The notes beneath the pieces are model-generated. The model did no database searches. It was given only the letters and a program-made list of their open reading frames with translations, and was not told where the DNA came from. Below, in pieces: positions 24,841 through 37,778 of a stretch of 64,000 nucleotides of DNA. The translations under genes were made by a program, and so were the position numbers. The stretch is from positions 8,065,501-8,129,500 of the forward strand of contig JAYKKI010000052.1 of the NCBI GenBank assembly GCA_039881145.1. Direction: 5' to 3'. The stretch comes from Druceiella hillmani. Taxonomy: Eukaryota; Arthropoda; Insecta; Lepidoptera; Hepialidae. How positions within the stretch are numbered: position 1 is the first letter of the stretch; each line of letters begins with the position of its first letter.

Positions 24841-27800
24841 GGAATAGAAAAGAAATTAATAAGACTACTTTGAACAGATTGTAATGGCTATAAAGAGTAT
24901 AAAGTTTTGTTAAACTTTATTATTTGTCGATTTTTTTAAAGGCTTGTAATATAATTTTCATTTTAAACTTAAGTTTTTGGTCCTTTTTAATTTTACATTT
25001 GAAAAAATTTATACAAACACCGACTTCCTTATAAAACTTTTAGTCGGATCAAATTGAAATCAGTTTGCGTCTACTGTCCTTATATTACATACGTCGTGTT
25101 TCATATTTTGCAGAGACAAGAAGGAAACCTTCCAAAGTTTTTTTTTCATTTTTCAGTATCAAGTGACATGGGCTCTTGAAAAGAATGAACCATTTGCCTT
25201 GTTTGTTTGCTATTTCATCATGCAAAAGCCACTCATTGAATTTTTATAAACATTCATCTGGACAATGTTTTAACAAACATGGGCTGAAGGTTTTTAAGAA
25301 AAAGCACATCCAACAAAACATTGCGCCGAGTGTTATCTGCTAGAAATTTATAATATTATATTAAATATAACCAAGGTAGAATCGTAAAAGACGGTGCACT
25401 TGAAGGAAGCAAGTTACAAATGTTTTTAACCAAAAATGAAAGTCTTGAGTAAAATACTAATAAAATTGTATACGCAAATATGACAATCTAATAGTGGTTA
25501 TTTATTGCTCATGTGACGCTAATAGAAGAGAGGAGTGGTTATTTTTACTGCAAGAAGTTGGAAATAAAAAAAATTATCTGGTATTTATTACGATTTAAAA
25601 TTTCGGTATAATAAAAATACAAAATTTTAATTAAGTGGGATACATATTCAATACATATAACTATAAAAGACTGCAACATTAGGTGCGAAATTAGAATGAA
25701 GACACAAATGCAAAATGGGGAAGATTTTTCCTGTAATTGGTATCTTTAGATGATTGTATATTAAAAAACTGCTTTGTATACAATAAACTGTTTCGTGGTT
25801 TCAATCTTCATATAAAAAACCTGTCAATCACGCGGGAAACTTACACTATGAGGGTTTTGTACATAGGCATTTATAAATATTTAATAGTACATAGTATTCC
25901 TATTAAACCATTTAAAAAAAAAATATTTTACTATATCTTTCGCAGAAACGTGTTAAAAAAACGATTTTCATTTACTTGTGTTCATTTTTGCTACATGTTT
26001 TGACACTCGCAAATAAATCAAAACCTATAGGGTAGTTTTTGTTGACCTAGAATCATGAAATTTAGCAAGAAGTAAGATTTCACAGCACAAATAAAGGAAC
26101 AAGTCCCAAACATTTTTAATTTGTAGTTAATCACAAAAGTTTTTTTAAATATGCGCCTGTGAAATATATATTAGGCAATATATCCTCGTCTTAAAAAATT
26201 AAAATGTTGTAAACACGCCTGTATCTGTATCTCAGATAATTAAGTAGTTTTTGTGTTCAGTTAATTTGTATAATTATTAGCCTTAACTATAAATTAAACT
26301 AGCGTTATTTATAATCGTAGTTAAAATAACAGAAAGTAGTTTCGCATCGTACACTATTATTACTTCAAATATAGGAGTTTTAAATATATATTGAAATAAA
26401 GTAGCAGTTTGAATCAGAATATGTGCTGCCTCAGTTACATTGAAACACAGAATTTCCGAACTGAAAATGATTTTCTCCTGACAATTGTACTTTTATTTCC
26501 CAGGGGCACTTAGCGTAACAGACTCTCTGTTGCGTTTTTCTTTGCAACAAATATTTATTTTAAAACACCTCGTTACAATATTTTATAGTACATCTATCTT
26601 TGCTTCTGTAGCGATAGTCTCTAATGTCGTTTATAAGCAAATGAAATAACTATATGGTGGTTATTATAACTAATTTAATGAGATAATTCATGCGTTCAGT
26701 GTATATTCTTGTAATAATATTACAGTAACTATACATAATAGTTACTGTAATATTATTACGAGAATATAGCACTGAATACATGAATTATCATTTCGTTCAT
26801 ATTACACAAGTTATTAAAATCTTGACGTGTAAGTTTCTATAAAACTTCTTAGTCTCTGCATAAAACAATCGTGTTCCTGAGTTTTATACAGCCATTATTC
26901 TATAGTATTTCCTTTATTACCACTTACTTTAAACGTTCCTACTTTTCTAATATAGTTTTAATAAGTTTCTAAAGATGAATACATAGATGAATTATTAAAT
27001 TACAAGCTATTTAAAATACCAGACTTTTTCGAAAGTCTGAAAATTTAACCAAATTTCATTCAAAGAATTCTGAATACATTTCTCACTGATGGATATTATA
27101 TTTTTCTTCTACTTTAGAACGCACACAATTATATAATTATAATTCGATTGAACGAAATATATATCATAATTAACACTTGAATTCATTTCAAGCTTAAAAT
27201 TAAATACTTTGCCTATAACTTTTAATGAGATTTATTTCAAATTCATAACTAATTAATTTATCTTACTCTCTCGTTCGAGAAAACATAAATTTATCAAAGG
27301 TTTAAATTATATTTAGATACCAGGGAACCATTTCCTATTGTAATTTAAATAGGAAATATAATAACTACAATTATATCTCAAGTGTCGCTCAAATATCATC
27401 AAAGTGGCCAATAAAATGTTTCATTTCTTTTTAATTCCACGAACCAAAGATGTAAAATAAATGCAAAAGCTCCGGTTTTGTCAGGTATACCAAATATTTA
27501 TGTACAATTAAAAGTAGTAGGTATAGTACACTGAGTTCTTGTAGCAGAAACGTGATAATGAAATTATATTTTAAATAATTTAGGTATCTTCTACGCATAA
27601 TTAAAAATTCACCTAATATTTTAATTTTGAAAGAACGTAATATGAAATATTACAAAAAAGCGTTAACAACAGAATGACAGCATATTGGGTACTTTTCACT
27701 TATGCACATTTTTAGATCACATTTAATTTTGCTCCACATAAGTAATTCGGCTATTTATGTTAAAACTTTTATTCTACAAGCAAATTTGTAATTAATTTTT

Positions 27801-29830
27801 TTAACTTTTTAATAGTATTGAAGATATTTGAATTAGTTAAGTGCCTATAGAGATTGAAATTAGTATGTAGATTATTTATTTTAGAACAGTTTTATTTTAA
27901 AGGTTATTTGGTGATAAAAAAATTATAGACCAAAATAACTTTGAATATAAAAAAGAAATCATAGAGAAGTACAACCACTTCAAACTTGGCTGGTTAAGAA
28001 TTTTAAAAAAATATTTGCCCAACTTTTATCTCGGACATCAGATTTTGAGTTCATAATTTATTATATAATCATAATTAAGTCATAATAATAAAGGTATAAT
28101 TACTTATGTGATTAATAATCCTTCATAATTATGTAAAAGGCCTTCCTCCTCTCATAAGCAAAAAATTGTCAGAATAAGTGATATAAGCCTAAACACGTCT
28201 TGCAATATCCGCCGCCTTTATTATGACGAGCACTGTCATCTTATTGAGATATTTTGAGAGCTAATTTTTGAGAATACACACTTGGAAAATTTTGAGTACG
28301 GATAGAAATTTATTTCTAGTTGACTATTAAAGTCTTGTTCACAAGAATTATTTTGATAATAATTTAAGGTTAAAATTACTTTACATGGAAATGATGGTTT
28401 GGAAATAGTTTAGATTTCATGTACAGTATTTGCATGGAGTATTTGCATGTCAATGTAAATACCACGAGCCTAAACTCAATGGATCAACCATTCATTATTA
28501 ATTAGATCTTTTTTTATTTCCGTCATCAAATCTTAACTCCAATAATATCATTATGTGTTGACAGTTTTAGATATATAACTCATTAAGAAGTGAAACAAAA
28601 CACCGAATATAGGATCTTTAGCAGACAAAGAATAAGTTGAATAACAGTTGTTAACGTTTTTATAAAGTTATTTTTTAATATTGAATTTAACATTTTACTT
28701 ATTGAATCAACACTATCACCAAGTATGATTTTTCATTTTCATAGGTTTTTACTTCAAAAGTTGCGAAGTGAAACTCCTGAAGTTTAGTTTGTTAACTGTT
28801 TCGTTATGCCATATATTTAAATGTTGAAAAATTAAATTGATATTTATATTTAGTTCAATATAAACAAATACTGTATACTTTAGCGGAACATTTATTTAGC
28901 CATAAGGTTTAATATGATTTACTCCCATACAAATCATAGCTATCTATTATATGTTTAGTTTGTTTTCTGTTTGGATATGTAATATATTTGTGACTGACAT
29001 AAATACAGTATATCTAAGTCAGGTTCATGTGGATACCTATGTTTTAATCAACCTCCAATTTTGTTTAATAATTGCGTTAAATATTGAGCTTTAGGTACTT
29101 TAAAGAATATTTGGATGTTTTAAAACTTAGTCCCTATTATATAAATGGGAGTGATTTCTTTGTGTTTTATGTTTTTAAGTAATATGAAACACAAAAAAAA
29201 TTAAAGTAAAAAAGAACTATTTTCAAGCCTATTTTTAATCTGTAATATAGTTTCCAATTTAATTCAGATTCAAATTTACCGTCTATTTTTATCTACATTT
29301 GCGCATTTCCATCGTATTTATAAATAAGAAACGATCAAAAATCGTTGCTTATGTGTAAATATCAAAACAAAATAGAAAGTTTTGAAGTAAATTATAAACA
29401 AAAAAATAGGCAAGATTTTTTATTCGTAGACAAAAACACACGCTAATTGACGTGAACAGCACTACTCCCTAAATAATATTTATTTCAAAGGAAATATTAG
29501 CGGACAAGCACCAACGCCATCTGATTCTGTGTGCATGTAGGGTCACTTATTCTGTGTATTGCACTTTTAAAGGCGTATAAAATCCCAAGGGATTATCCGA
29601 TATTTTATACAATGTAACCTAGGCTATATTTTTTTTTATACAATGGGATCTAGATACACTAATATTCGCCTGAGCTCAGGAGAGTCAAGGAGAAGCGGTT
29701 GCAAAAAGTTGAATGTCAACGGGCAACGATTGAAGGTAAGTGTCGATAGGCGTTTCTTTATGATCGAATAAATTAGTGGATGGTGTCAATAGAACAAGTC
29801 TACACCTCTGCAAACTAATAAAATATCTTT
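24841..29830. other. Anonymous AT-rich stretch
   Basis: About 5 kb with no gene recognised. The 88-codon plus-strand frame at 25,737-26,003 has no domain features. The one structured item is the inverted repeat at 26,670-26,800. Confidence 0.5.
26670..26800. repeat. Inverted repeat, MITE-like or hairpin RNA candidate
   Basis: TAATAATATTACAGTAACTA is followed after a five-base loop by its reverse complement. The pairing extends outward with small mismatches through TATATTCTTG/CGAGAATATA, GTTCAGTG/CACTGAAT and ATAATTCATG/CATGAATTAT, giving arms of about 50-55 bases. It could be a small foldback transposon or the source of a hairpin RNA. No target duplication was identified. Confidence 0.7.
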
Positions 29831-29832
29831 AA

Positions 29833-31130
29833 AAAACCGACTGAAAAAACTAGGTACTAAAAAGTAAAAAAGTCAAAAATAAGTAACTAAGTTATTTATT
29901 TCTGACCTCTTATTTATTGCGAATAAGCAGGTACCTATTTTGAGTTAGTTACTTTACTTTTCAGTACCTACTTTTTTGAATTCCATTTTTTAAAAGATGT
30001 GTGATTATAGAATTGTTTTTGTATTAATATTATTAATCATCACACTATAATTAATGTTCAATTATATATTTTTTTTTAATATTGTATAATTGTTAAGAGT
30101 CACCATAGATTATAGAGAAAAATAGAGATATAGAGGAAATGTCTTCTTTTTCTAAAATTGGTTATCAACAATACATAAAAAGAAAGTGGTAGTAGCAGCC
30201 ATCAGTGGTTAGCTATTAGGCGTTGAGGAAGTCCGTTCTCGATATCCGAGGTCCTATATCAAATTTTGTAAAGTGACAATTACCACTTGAAGAGTTCCAT
30301 TCTCTATATCCAAAACCCAATATCAGATTTTGCAAGATAATAAATAAAGTAACAAGTAAACAGTAGCATAATAAAACACAGCAATATATTAAATCACTAT
30401 TGATTTGGTACCACCCCTTAAGAAGTAGCTTTATTCATCTTCAGAACTCATCATTAGATCCTGACATGATCGACGGGCCGTTATTTTACAAAGTAAAAGC
30501 TGCCAGTAGCAAATATCTTGAGTTATTTTGATTTATTATCATCCGTTAAGGAGTTCCATTGTTCATTTCCAGAATGCTTTACTAGACTCCGACATGGTCG
30601 AAGGTGTAGTTATTTAGCAAAGTTACACTACCACTAGCAAATATCTTGAAACGCGTGTTTGATCCACTACCATCCGGTAAGGATTTCCATTGTTCATCTC
30701 TACAATTCATCATCAACTCCTGATCTGGTCGACGGCGTAGTTATTTTGCAAAATAACAACTACTAGTAGCAAATAATTTAATCACGATTGGTTTATTAAC
30801 ATCCTTTTAGGAGGTCTATTGTTCATGTCTAGAACTTATCATAAAATTCTGACCCAGAAAGTAGTGTAGTTATTTTGCAAAATAACTATCCGTAGCAAAT
30901 ATCTTGAATTATAGTTAATTTACAGCCATTCGTTAAGAAGTTCCGCTGTTTATTTCCGTACCTCACCATCATATTTACGAGTATATTGGACTACCCATGA
31001 AGCACCCTCTTTCAAATAAAAAAGAATCATCGAAATCGATCCACTCGGTAAAGCCTTATCGCTGAATACACATAAAAAAAAGATTCCGGCGAATAGATAA
31101 CCTCTACTTTTTAAGTCGGTTAATTATTGA
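29833..31130. mobile_element. Inverted-end repetitive element
   Basis: The left end has AAACCGACTGAAAAAACTA (29,835 onward). The right end is the complementary TACTTTTTAAGTCGGTTAA (31,106-31,126). Such AACCGACTT / AAGTCGGTT ends are, to my recollection, common in repeats of moths and butterflies. Inside the left end is a second inverted pair (AGGTACTAAAAAGTAAA at 29,854 and TTTACTTTTCAGTACCT at about 29,953). The middle is filled by the degenerate tandem repeats listed separately. No protein is encoded. The exact ends and family are uncertain. Confidence 0.55.
30190..31000. repeat. Degenerate ~120-bp tandem repeats
   Basis: About six or seven units, each with a version of AAGGAGTTCCATTGTTCAT, a CATCA..ATCCTGA word, TAGTTATTTTGCAAA and GTAGCAAATATCTTGA. 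Good matches lie near 30,430, 30,555, 30,690, 30,805 and 30,945. Spacing is about 115-135 bases. It lies wholly inside the inverted-end element. Confidence 0.75.
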
Positions 31131-31460
31131 AGCTAAAGTGTCGCTTTTCCAAACAGGAAGCGTCGTTCTTAGAAAAAAAATGCCGGTACAGACCTGACCC
31201 TGGTGATATGACTTTCAGTTCTATTTGATTGCACCCAGTCTGCCAAAAAACCCCATATAATAGTCGTCGGCCTACCTTATGACGGTAAAAATCCAAACTC
31301 TTCGTATAGACTAACGAACGACTCTGACGTCGCCCGCCAGAACACAGCCAGCTAGGCCCAGCGTAAGGTCTCCAAAATATATTAACCAACCATATACCAC
31401 CACTAACATATAAGAAAAGTATTGAATTTAAAATATCATCTGACATTTTCACATACACCC
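31131..31460. other. GC-richer fragment, probable transposon remnant
   Basis: The base composition rises sharply here (for example GACGTCGCCCGCCAGAACAC at about 31,326) right next to the inverted-end element. A 112-codon minus-strand frame crosses it without any recognisable domain. The abrupt change points to a second, nested or adjoining insertion. Confidence 0.35.
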
Positions 31461-32964
31461 AGACGCGTCTTTATTGGGTAACCACATGCTTATCATGCTT
31501 AGAACTAGGCCAAAAGTGAATCATAATCGACTGTCTAATTACTTAAATATTTCCGCCATCTTTCTTTAAGATGAAGATAGAAAAACTTCTTCCCCTCTAA
31601 TAGAAAAAATGCAAAGATTAACGTATGAAAAATATAATATGTTTATTTTATATTAAACTTTAAAAATAAAATTATTGCTAAAAGTTTATTTTTATGTGAT
31701 ATAACGTCGTAAATTATCTTTGATTCGGTGTTAAATTCTAAATTTAAATTTTTGCATAACATTTTTTTTCTCAATTTTATCAGTCTCCATTTTCTTTGTA
31801 TTTCAATTTTCTTATGTTGTACGAGCATAAGTACTAATAAACATGGAAACTCTAAAATGGTTGAATAACTAAAACAGTGTTCAAAATATAAATCGGCCAG
31901 AATGAACTTATATTGAGAGTATGAGATTTCACCACTGATCTTATTTAATTCAGTTTCAAGTTACAAGCAATTATTAGAAAAATGTGACAGTGACAGACAC
32001 AAAAATTGTAATTGTGTGGTGTTATAAAAGCCGCTTAAAAGCTACAACCGAAAGCATTCCATTTACCTCCGACGTCAGATGATGATTCGACTAATGAAGG
32101 ATATGCCAATTTTCCTTCAATCATCTGGACATATCATATCAAACATGTTTTTTATAATTTTTGACGCAGTAGTTTTGGAAATCAGAGGTGAGCAATTGTA
32201 TATTTTTGCTGATTTTTAGGAAGGTCTTCGTAAATATTCAATTTAACGTCGTGAAAAATATATTTATGTATTTTTCATATCAAGTTCTTTCAAATGACAA
32301 CCTGCATAATTTACAAAAATTTTAAAAAAATGTTTAAAACGTTTATTTATTATCTCTTTAATACTTATATGCATATTATTAAAAGGTAAGTAATGCATAA
32401 TATGGAAGTTAATATAATGTATTATAGTGTCAAATTTCAAGCTATAATATCGCATATTTTTTGAAAAAAATGTGCTGTGAATGTATTGTATACTATACCT
32501 TTCATAGGTGTAAAAATTTGGTGCGTATTTTAAAATTGATGGCACCTGGAATAATCGCTTTAGTTTTCCTGCAACATTTTTGTGAGCTTCTAAAAACCTA
32601 TATTTTTTCTTAAGTTGAGTAGTTTTTTAAATAAGGTGGGGTAACGCATATTTTGTATATTTTTCAGTATATTTCCGAAGATGTAAAGCGTAAATTATGA
32701 AAGAACATTTTCATTTGCCATACTTCATTTGCCCCCCAAGAGTTTCGAAATTAATATTTTCCGTATCGAACAGACGTACAGGCAAATGAAGTCTTTTAAG
32801 TGTTCAATTTTTCTGCTTGAAGTACGAAACCCTAAAAAACACAAAAATACTCTATATAATTTTCATAAAAAGTACAAGCCAAAACCTCATGCATTTTGTT
32901 TATGATTCTTGCTGTGAAAACTACTACTAATCGAGCCATTACATTTTAAATTGAAATGCTAAAA
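31461..32964. other. Anonymous AT-rich stretch
   Basis: Short open frames only, with no motifs. No repeat shared with the rest of the window was noticed. Confidence 0.5.
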
Positions 32965-33235
32965 ATTGAATATATTTGGCTTTAATTTTGTAGAAATTCA
33001 TTATTCACAATTAAATGAAACTACCCGATGTAGTATTATTTCTACTTTTTTTAATTTCTTTACCACGAACTAGGTTTCGTTTTATTACAACATCTTCAGG
33101 TGGGATATTAGCAAAGATTAAAAAAATCTTTGCTAATATCCCACCTGAATATGTTGTAATACAACGAAACCTAGGTCGTGGTAAAGAAATTTAAAAAAGT
33201 AGAAATAATACTACATCACGTAGTCTCATTTAATT
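32965..33235 (+). mobile_element. Long-hairpin element, copy h4 (subfamily B)
   Basis: Leader TTGAATATATTTGGCTTTAA, left arm from CACAATTAAATG, then GATATTAGCAAAGATT meeting its complement across an A-rich loop at about 33,120. The right arm ends at CATTTAATT (33,235). The arms carry the subfamily B bases AATTTC and GGGATATTAGC, mirrored in the right arm. A flanking duplication is unclear here. Confidence 0.85.
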
Positions 33236-33239
33236 ATTC

Positions 33240-36200
33240 TAAATGTTCCTAATTTTTATTATTAAAGGACTATAATCTAGTTTAAATATATTTGATTTTA
33301 CCGAAAATCATAATTTGTTTGTCAGTATACTTTTATTCTTTTAAATAAATATTATTCAAAAGAAATCATTAATTATCGACATATGAGTAATGCATTTTCG
33401 TCACATAAATATTACGTCTTTAAATAATACATAATATCGGATTTTTCAAATACTATAGTTGCAATATCTTAATTCTAGTTCATATGTATCTCGCTAGAGA
33501 CTTGCGTGTGCTCCAAAAAATTATGCGATTAACCTAGAAGTGTGGAGAAATTCTGGCAAATCCAAATGCTGTGTTATAAGGGTGAAGTAATTTAAAATAA
33601 TTTAAATGTTCCCAACTTTCTCTCCTTCTACAGTGATGATATGTATAGTAATTAGTTTAATATGAGAATTAAGCATTTGTTATATTGTCTAAAAATGCCT
33701 TTATACAATATCTTTACTGTCTCCCATTTTATGCCTTTAATATTTATTACGATGCGTAAAACAATTCATCTTCTGTCATCTGGATACATTAGAGGACAAT
33801 AAACTAAGAAAACTAAACCACATGTTCCTTCAGCTAACTTCTCAAACTTTCTCTGACTAACAATAAACAAACAAATCCGTAAACAAATCTGTATCGCGCC
33901 AATTAATAGACAAAACAGGAGATCAAAATTAATCATATTGTTGTACATTAAAAACTTGCTATTCAAGGTAAAATATGAATTAAGACAGTTCAACTTTCAC
34001 AAGAGTATCGGTGGGACAAAAATAATTTTCTAAATTTAAAGTAACTGTGCATAATTAGTGAGGTTAATGTGGATATGGAAGGTTTATTAAAGTTTGGGAA
34101 ATTATGATATTTATAGTTGTGTCTAATCACTTTAATGTTAACTATATTAATGTGTTTATAACTACGGCATATCTGTCCTTCTGTCCGTTCAGCGATCAAA
34201 CATAGCTCACAGTTTCTATGGTTTTAGGCCTATGTTTTCGGCATAAAGAATTTTGCAAGTATATACTTTTGATAACGATCTAAGTTAATATTTTTAATGC
34301 TTTTTTAAATTATTTAAAATATTAAAATCCTTCTATAAATAAAAGTAGACACAGAAAAGAATGTGCGTTCCAAACATAATTTGATGCAATTTGATATATT
34401 TTTCAATATAAAATTAAGGTTTTATTAGCCATTTTTAAATTGCATCTTCCTTTGGCAAAATATTCAATTTCAAAATAAAAAATTGCGAATTTGAAAAATC
34501 TGAAAAATCTATTTACTGTCATATGATTAAGTTTTGATTAACTTACATCAACCATTTCGAAAGAACAAAACTGCACATTAATATTTTAAACGTGTTTGTC
34601 ACACACTTGCCGGTTTTTATTACAAGGTATAAATTAAAATATAATTTCCTATTTTACAAGCTTTGCGTCAGAACTTACAAACTTATCAGTTCCAAAATAT
34701 TTATGGCGATAGTCTAAACTCTGGAAATTAAGAGATAGTTCTGGAGTGAAAACGGGTATCTTTGTCCTTTTGTTGGTATCTCTCACATGACGATAATTCA
34801 CCAGTATATAAAGAAAATTAAAAAAAAAAGACACACTCTATTATATTATATGCAGGGACTGAAAATTTAGAAACGTGCCATGTCCAGATATCTGTTCGTT
34901 TAATGTCATCAATTTAATGATGAACGCACCCATGTTTAGTCACTTCAGAAATATTTCCAACAAAAGAAAAAAAATCTGATGTTTTATTGAACTTAAAACT
35001 CAAATCTACCTTACACTCTATTTCTCTAGTGAGAGAGACGATGACACTATCACATAGTGTAGAAATATATTTTTTAATAAGATTTAGTACTAGCGAGAAC
35101 ATGGGGTAGTCAGAACGCCTATGAGAAATCATAATGCACTTAAAAAGAAAATCATTTTTTGTTTAAAACTTCTATTCTTTATTGAATGTAATGGAGTCGA
35201 GATATATTTAGATTTGGGGTGCTGTCATATTTTAATAAAATTGTGAGAAGTTATTTTTTTATATTACGTATCTCAGAAGTAGCGAGCCGGGTAAAAATTT
35301 CAATAAACAAAAGTTTTATCGCAAAGAAGCAACGTGTGAATAACACTACTAAAAGAGTATCAATTAATATTAAATTTAAAAACTTCGTATCTTGTGAACA
35401 ACATCTTTGGATGATTATGCATAAAGTGCGGAAGACTTATGTGAGCTAAAAATAAAGGATCTTATTAGACAATCTGAGCTGTCAACTGTATAACCATAGT
35501 TACGACGTTAACGAAACAGTCATGTTTTCTTTTTTCGTAGACGTTGCCTGCAAGCAACTTTCGATTAGAAAAAAAATTCGTATTTTTCCCTCACCCCCAA
35601 GAATATTTCTTCAGATCGTTACCTAAAATAATAGACCTGATTCTAATTGCTTGCAATTTGACAGTTTTCAGTCCTTTTTTTCCGAGATCCAACATCACTT
35701 TTTGGTCGTAGGATTAAATTTTGGGTGGCACGTATCAAAACCATTTTTCTAGCATGGAAATGGAAACTTTTCCGATTTTTTTCCATTTCGCTGAGCACTT
35801 AATAATAAAAAATTTCGTGATCAATCGGATGCTCCATTTATATTCGACAAAACTTTAAAGCGCACGGACGTTCATGTAAAAATATATACGCATAGACTCT
35901 GTTGTGGTTTCATCTGTTCTTCTAACCCCTTTTCTCAAAAACTGTATTACATAGACATTAAAATGTTTTATAAGTATAGTTACAAAGCATAATAACTTTC
36001 GTATATTTCAACATTAACACTGAAAATCATCTACATGAAAAGTTTAAAGGAGAAAAATGTGTAGGAAACATCACAGTAATTCGAAAACTATTCCTTTCAG
36101 AGTTATTTAAGATAATATATATTGAGGTATTTTTGCCTGAAATATCTACAAATAATGTAAAAACTTCGAGACTGCTACAATAAAAGAAACGTGAAAGAAA

Positions 36201-36250
36201 TAGCTTTGCTAAACTTAAAAACTACCTGAAAACTGTAAAAATAATTCTAA
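33240..36250. other. Anonymous AT-rich stretch
   Basis: No supported gene. Minus-strand frames at 33,766-33,993 and 33,990-34,199 abut in different frames but show no recognisable protein. The region 35,560-35,880 is slightly GC-richer without a clear feature. Confidence 0.5.
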
Positions 36251-36254
36251 ATCT

Positions 36255-37437
36255 TATTATATTTGAGATATTCACGATGTGACCCCTGTCAAAACTATAT
36301 TAAGTAATATATTAATTTGGAGAGAAATTACATTAACATTTGTAAATAATTTTGATAGAAACGCACATGCTTAAACATTTGTACATACCAAAATATATAT
36401 TAAATATTCGCAGTGCGAGTTCTACTAGTATTTTTAACAAATACTACAAAAGGGGTCATTTTTGTATTAATTTAAAACTGATCATATTTTATTTCCTACT
36501 ACAATTTTAAAGAAACTTAAACTGTATTCACGATATGTTACCCTTATCGAAATTATATTAAGTAATATGTTAATGTGGAGAAAAATTACATTAACATTTG
36601 TAAATAATTTTATAGAAACACAAATGCTTAAACATTTGTACATACCAAAATATGTATTCAATATTCGCAGTGCGAGTTCTACTATTATTTTTAACAAATT
36701 CTACAAAAGGGGTCATTTTTGTATTAATTTAAACCTGATCATATTTTATTTCTTACTACAATTTTAAAGAAACTTAAACTGTATTCACTATATGTTACTC
36801 TTGTCGAAATTATATTAAGTAATATGTTAATGTGGAGAGAAATTACATTAATATTTGTAAATAATTTTATAGAAACACAAATGCTCAAATATTTGTACAT
36901 ACCAAAATATGTATTCAATATTCGCAGTGCGAGTTCTACTAGCATTTTTAACAAATACTACAAAAGGGGTAATTTTTGTATTAATTTAAAATTAATCATA
37001 TTTTATTTCCTACTACAATTTTAAAGAAACTTAAACTGTATTCACGATATGTTACCCTTGTCGAAATTATATTAAGTAATATGTTAATGTGGAGAGAAAT
37101 TACATTAACATTTGTAAATAATTGTATAGAAACGCAAATGCTTAAACATTTGTACATACCAAAATATGTATTCAATATTCGCAGTGCGAGTTCTACTATT
37201 ATTTTTAACAAATACTACAAAAGGGGTCATTTTCGTATTAATTTAAAATTAATCATATTTTATTTCCTACTACAATTTTAAAGAAACTTAAACTGTATTC
37301 ACGATATGTTACCCTTGTCGAAATTATATTAAGTAATATGTTAATGTGGAGAGAAATTACATTAACATTTGTAAATAATTTTATAGAAACACAGATGCTT
37401 AAACATTTGTACATACCAAAGTATGTATTGAATAGTT
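36255..37437. repeat. 257-bp tandem (satellite-like) array, about 4.5 units
   Basis: The word AAATTATATTAAGTAATATG starts new units near 36,550, 36,807, 37,064 and 37,321, and an earlier diverged unit starts near 36,266. Each unit includes AACATTTGTACATACCAAAA, CGCAGTGCGAGTTCTACTA and CTACAAAAGGGG. Open frames on both strands repeat every 257 bases and are by-products of the array. The last unit stops at about 37,437; its closing word (TTTGAGATATTCACGATATG) reappears at about 37,801, after the hairpin arm h5. Confidence 0.95.
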
Positions 37438-37678
37438 GTTTCCTTTGAACACTAGATTGTGGAAAATAAAAATAAAACCTGCTTCATATGGAAGGAGTGG
37501 AAAGGACATTGTTGGTAGATTGAATCGGTTCGCAGTAAGAAAAGTTGTCTTAGTAGATTTTAATAAATCTTTGAAAAAGAAATACACTAATCCAATTTGG
37601 CTTGTACTTGTAGATACGCTCTCATTTAATTTACTGAAGAGGATCTTTTTAGCTTATATATTCGTATTCATCTTATGA
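37436..37678 (+). pseudogene. 80-codon open frame, weak resemblance to mitochondrial ribosomal protein uL2
   Basis: The frame begins at TTG where the satellite breaks off and runs to the start of hairpin arm h5. The stretch KPASYGRSGKDIVGRL followed by LVDFNKS recalls the KP...GGRD..GRI...IDF pattern of mitochondrial uL2, but the glycine-rich GGGHK segment between them would be missing. It has no ATG start at the edge and no other exon nearby. If the resemblance is real, this is a retrocopied or transduced fragment. Otherwise it is a chance frame. I hold this loosely. Confidence 0.2.
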
Positions 37679-37778
37679 AACAACGGGATGTAGTATTATT
37701 TCTACTTTCTTTAAGTTCTTTACCACGACCTAGGTTTCGTTGTATTACAGCATCTTCAGGTGGGCTATTAGCAAAGAT
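37675..37778 (+). mobile_element. Long-hairpin element, single arm h5
   Basis: Only the left-arm sequence is present, from ATGAAACAACGGGATG to GGGCTATTAGCAAAGAT, stopping at the hairpin tip. The leader and the right arm are absent. It carries subfamily A bases. Equally, it can be read as the right arm of a minus-strand copy cut off at the tip. It is followed by a satellite-like word at about 37,796. Confidence 0.8.

Noticed and set aside
31120..31458. 112-codon minus-strand frame as a gene
   Set aside because: It starts in unrelated AT-rich DNA and ends in the inverted-end element; no domain was recognised.
36482..37281. Repeating 66- and 71-codon frames on both strands
   Set aside because: They recur at exactly the 257-bp period of the tandem array and overlap on opposite strands, so they are products of the array.
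36255..37437. CRISPR-like array
   Set aside because: The whole 257-bp unit is repeated with no unique spacers, and the sequence is eukaryotic.
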